A stretch of 64,000 bases of DNA from Acidomyces sp. 'richmondensis' (lineage: Eukaryota > Ascomycota > Dothideomycetes > Mycosphaerellales > Teratosphaeriaceae), in the NCBI GenBank assembly GCA_003545705.1, contig QVLQ01000011.1, positions 1,086,597 to 1,150,596 on the forward strand, in the 5' to 3' direction. The notes below the pieces were generated by a model that ran no database searches, was not told where the DNA came from, and saw only the letters and a program-made list of their open reading frames with translations. A program made the position numbers and the translations under genes. Within the stretch, counting starts at the first letter, position 1; every line of letters begins with the position of its first letter. Below are positions 63,927-64,000 of this stretch, one piece after another.

Positions 63927-64000
63927 GGTTAGGGTTAGGGTTAGGGTTAGGGTTAGGGTTAGGGTTAGGGTTAGGGTTAGGGTTAGGGTTAGGGTTAGGG
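63926..64000 (+). repeat. Telomere: (TTAGGG)n
   Basis: About twelve perfect TTAGGG units running to the last base, G-rich strand 5' to 3' toward the right end. This is the orientation of a true right-hand chromosome end. No degenerate or subtelomeric satellite units come before it; the first unit shares GGTTA with the LINE sequence. Confidence 0.98.

Overview
The window is the right-hand end of a chromosome of a filamentous ascomycete (Pezizomycotina). The + strand ends in a perfect TTAGGG array (about 63926-64000) running outward. Host genes have short introns (47-64 nt, GT...AG, CTAAC/CTGAC-like branch sites). The repeats carry the C-to-T (CpA to TpA) scars typical of repeat-induced point mutation (RIP): most in-frame stops are TAG or TAA where Gln or Trp is expected. 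I cannot name the species.

Layout. (1) 1-13.6 kb is ordinary gene-bearing DNA: the 3' end of an Rrp6-like exosome nuclease gene, a secreted GH95 alpha-L-fucosidase (minus), an Mdm35-like twin-CX9C protein (plus), a secreted GH74 xyloglucanase-type enzyme (plus), and two adjacent phytanoyl-CoA dioxygenase-like genes (minus) with very different exon numbers (9 and 3). GH74 cuts the xyloglucan backbone and GH95 removes side-chain fucose, so these two may act on the same plant polymer. (2) 13.6-51 kb is a nested transposon block. A minus-strand fragment of LINE family B received a Ty1/copia element (5-bp target duplication CTAAT). A Ty3/gypsy chromovirus (24001-38791) abuts the same fragment. The gypsy element was entered by a 1.17-kb non-autonomous LTR element (duplication GGAAG) and by a LINE family A copy (14-bp duplication). 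That LINE was entered by a pogo/Fot1-type DNA transposon with an undamaged 563-codon transposase and 65-bp perfect inverted repeats. To the right lie LINE B copy 1, a second decayed pogo-like element split by another LINE A copy (14-bp duplication), a relic of a second copia family, and a solo copia LTR (duplication AAAGC). (3) 51.5-59.2 kb is a small cluster of dead genes: a cytochrome P450 whose haem-ligand Cys is now Tyr, a Zn2Cys6 regulator, an MFS sugar-transporter-like gene and an NmrA-like gene cut by a pogo-family end. This looks like a former catabolic or secondary-metabolite cluster. (4) 59.4-63.93 kb is LINE B copy 2, heavily mutated, whose ORF2 is cut short by the telomere repeat itself.

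The most notable points are the LINE-telomere junction, the datable nesting series with one apparently intact DNA transposon inside, an antisense zinc-finger/coiled-coil reading frame inside the gypsy element, the small LTR element with a repeat-filled interior, and the RIP-style decay of a non-transposon gene cluster. All gene calls come from reading translations and motifs by eye; no database search was run. Splice sites are predictions that keep the reading frame.
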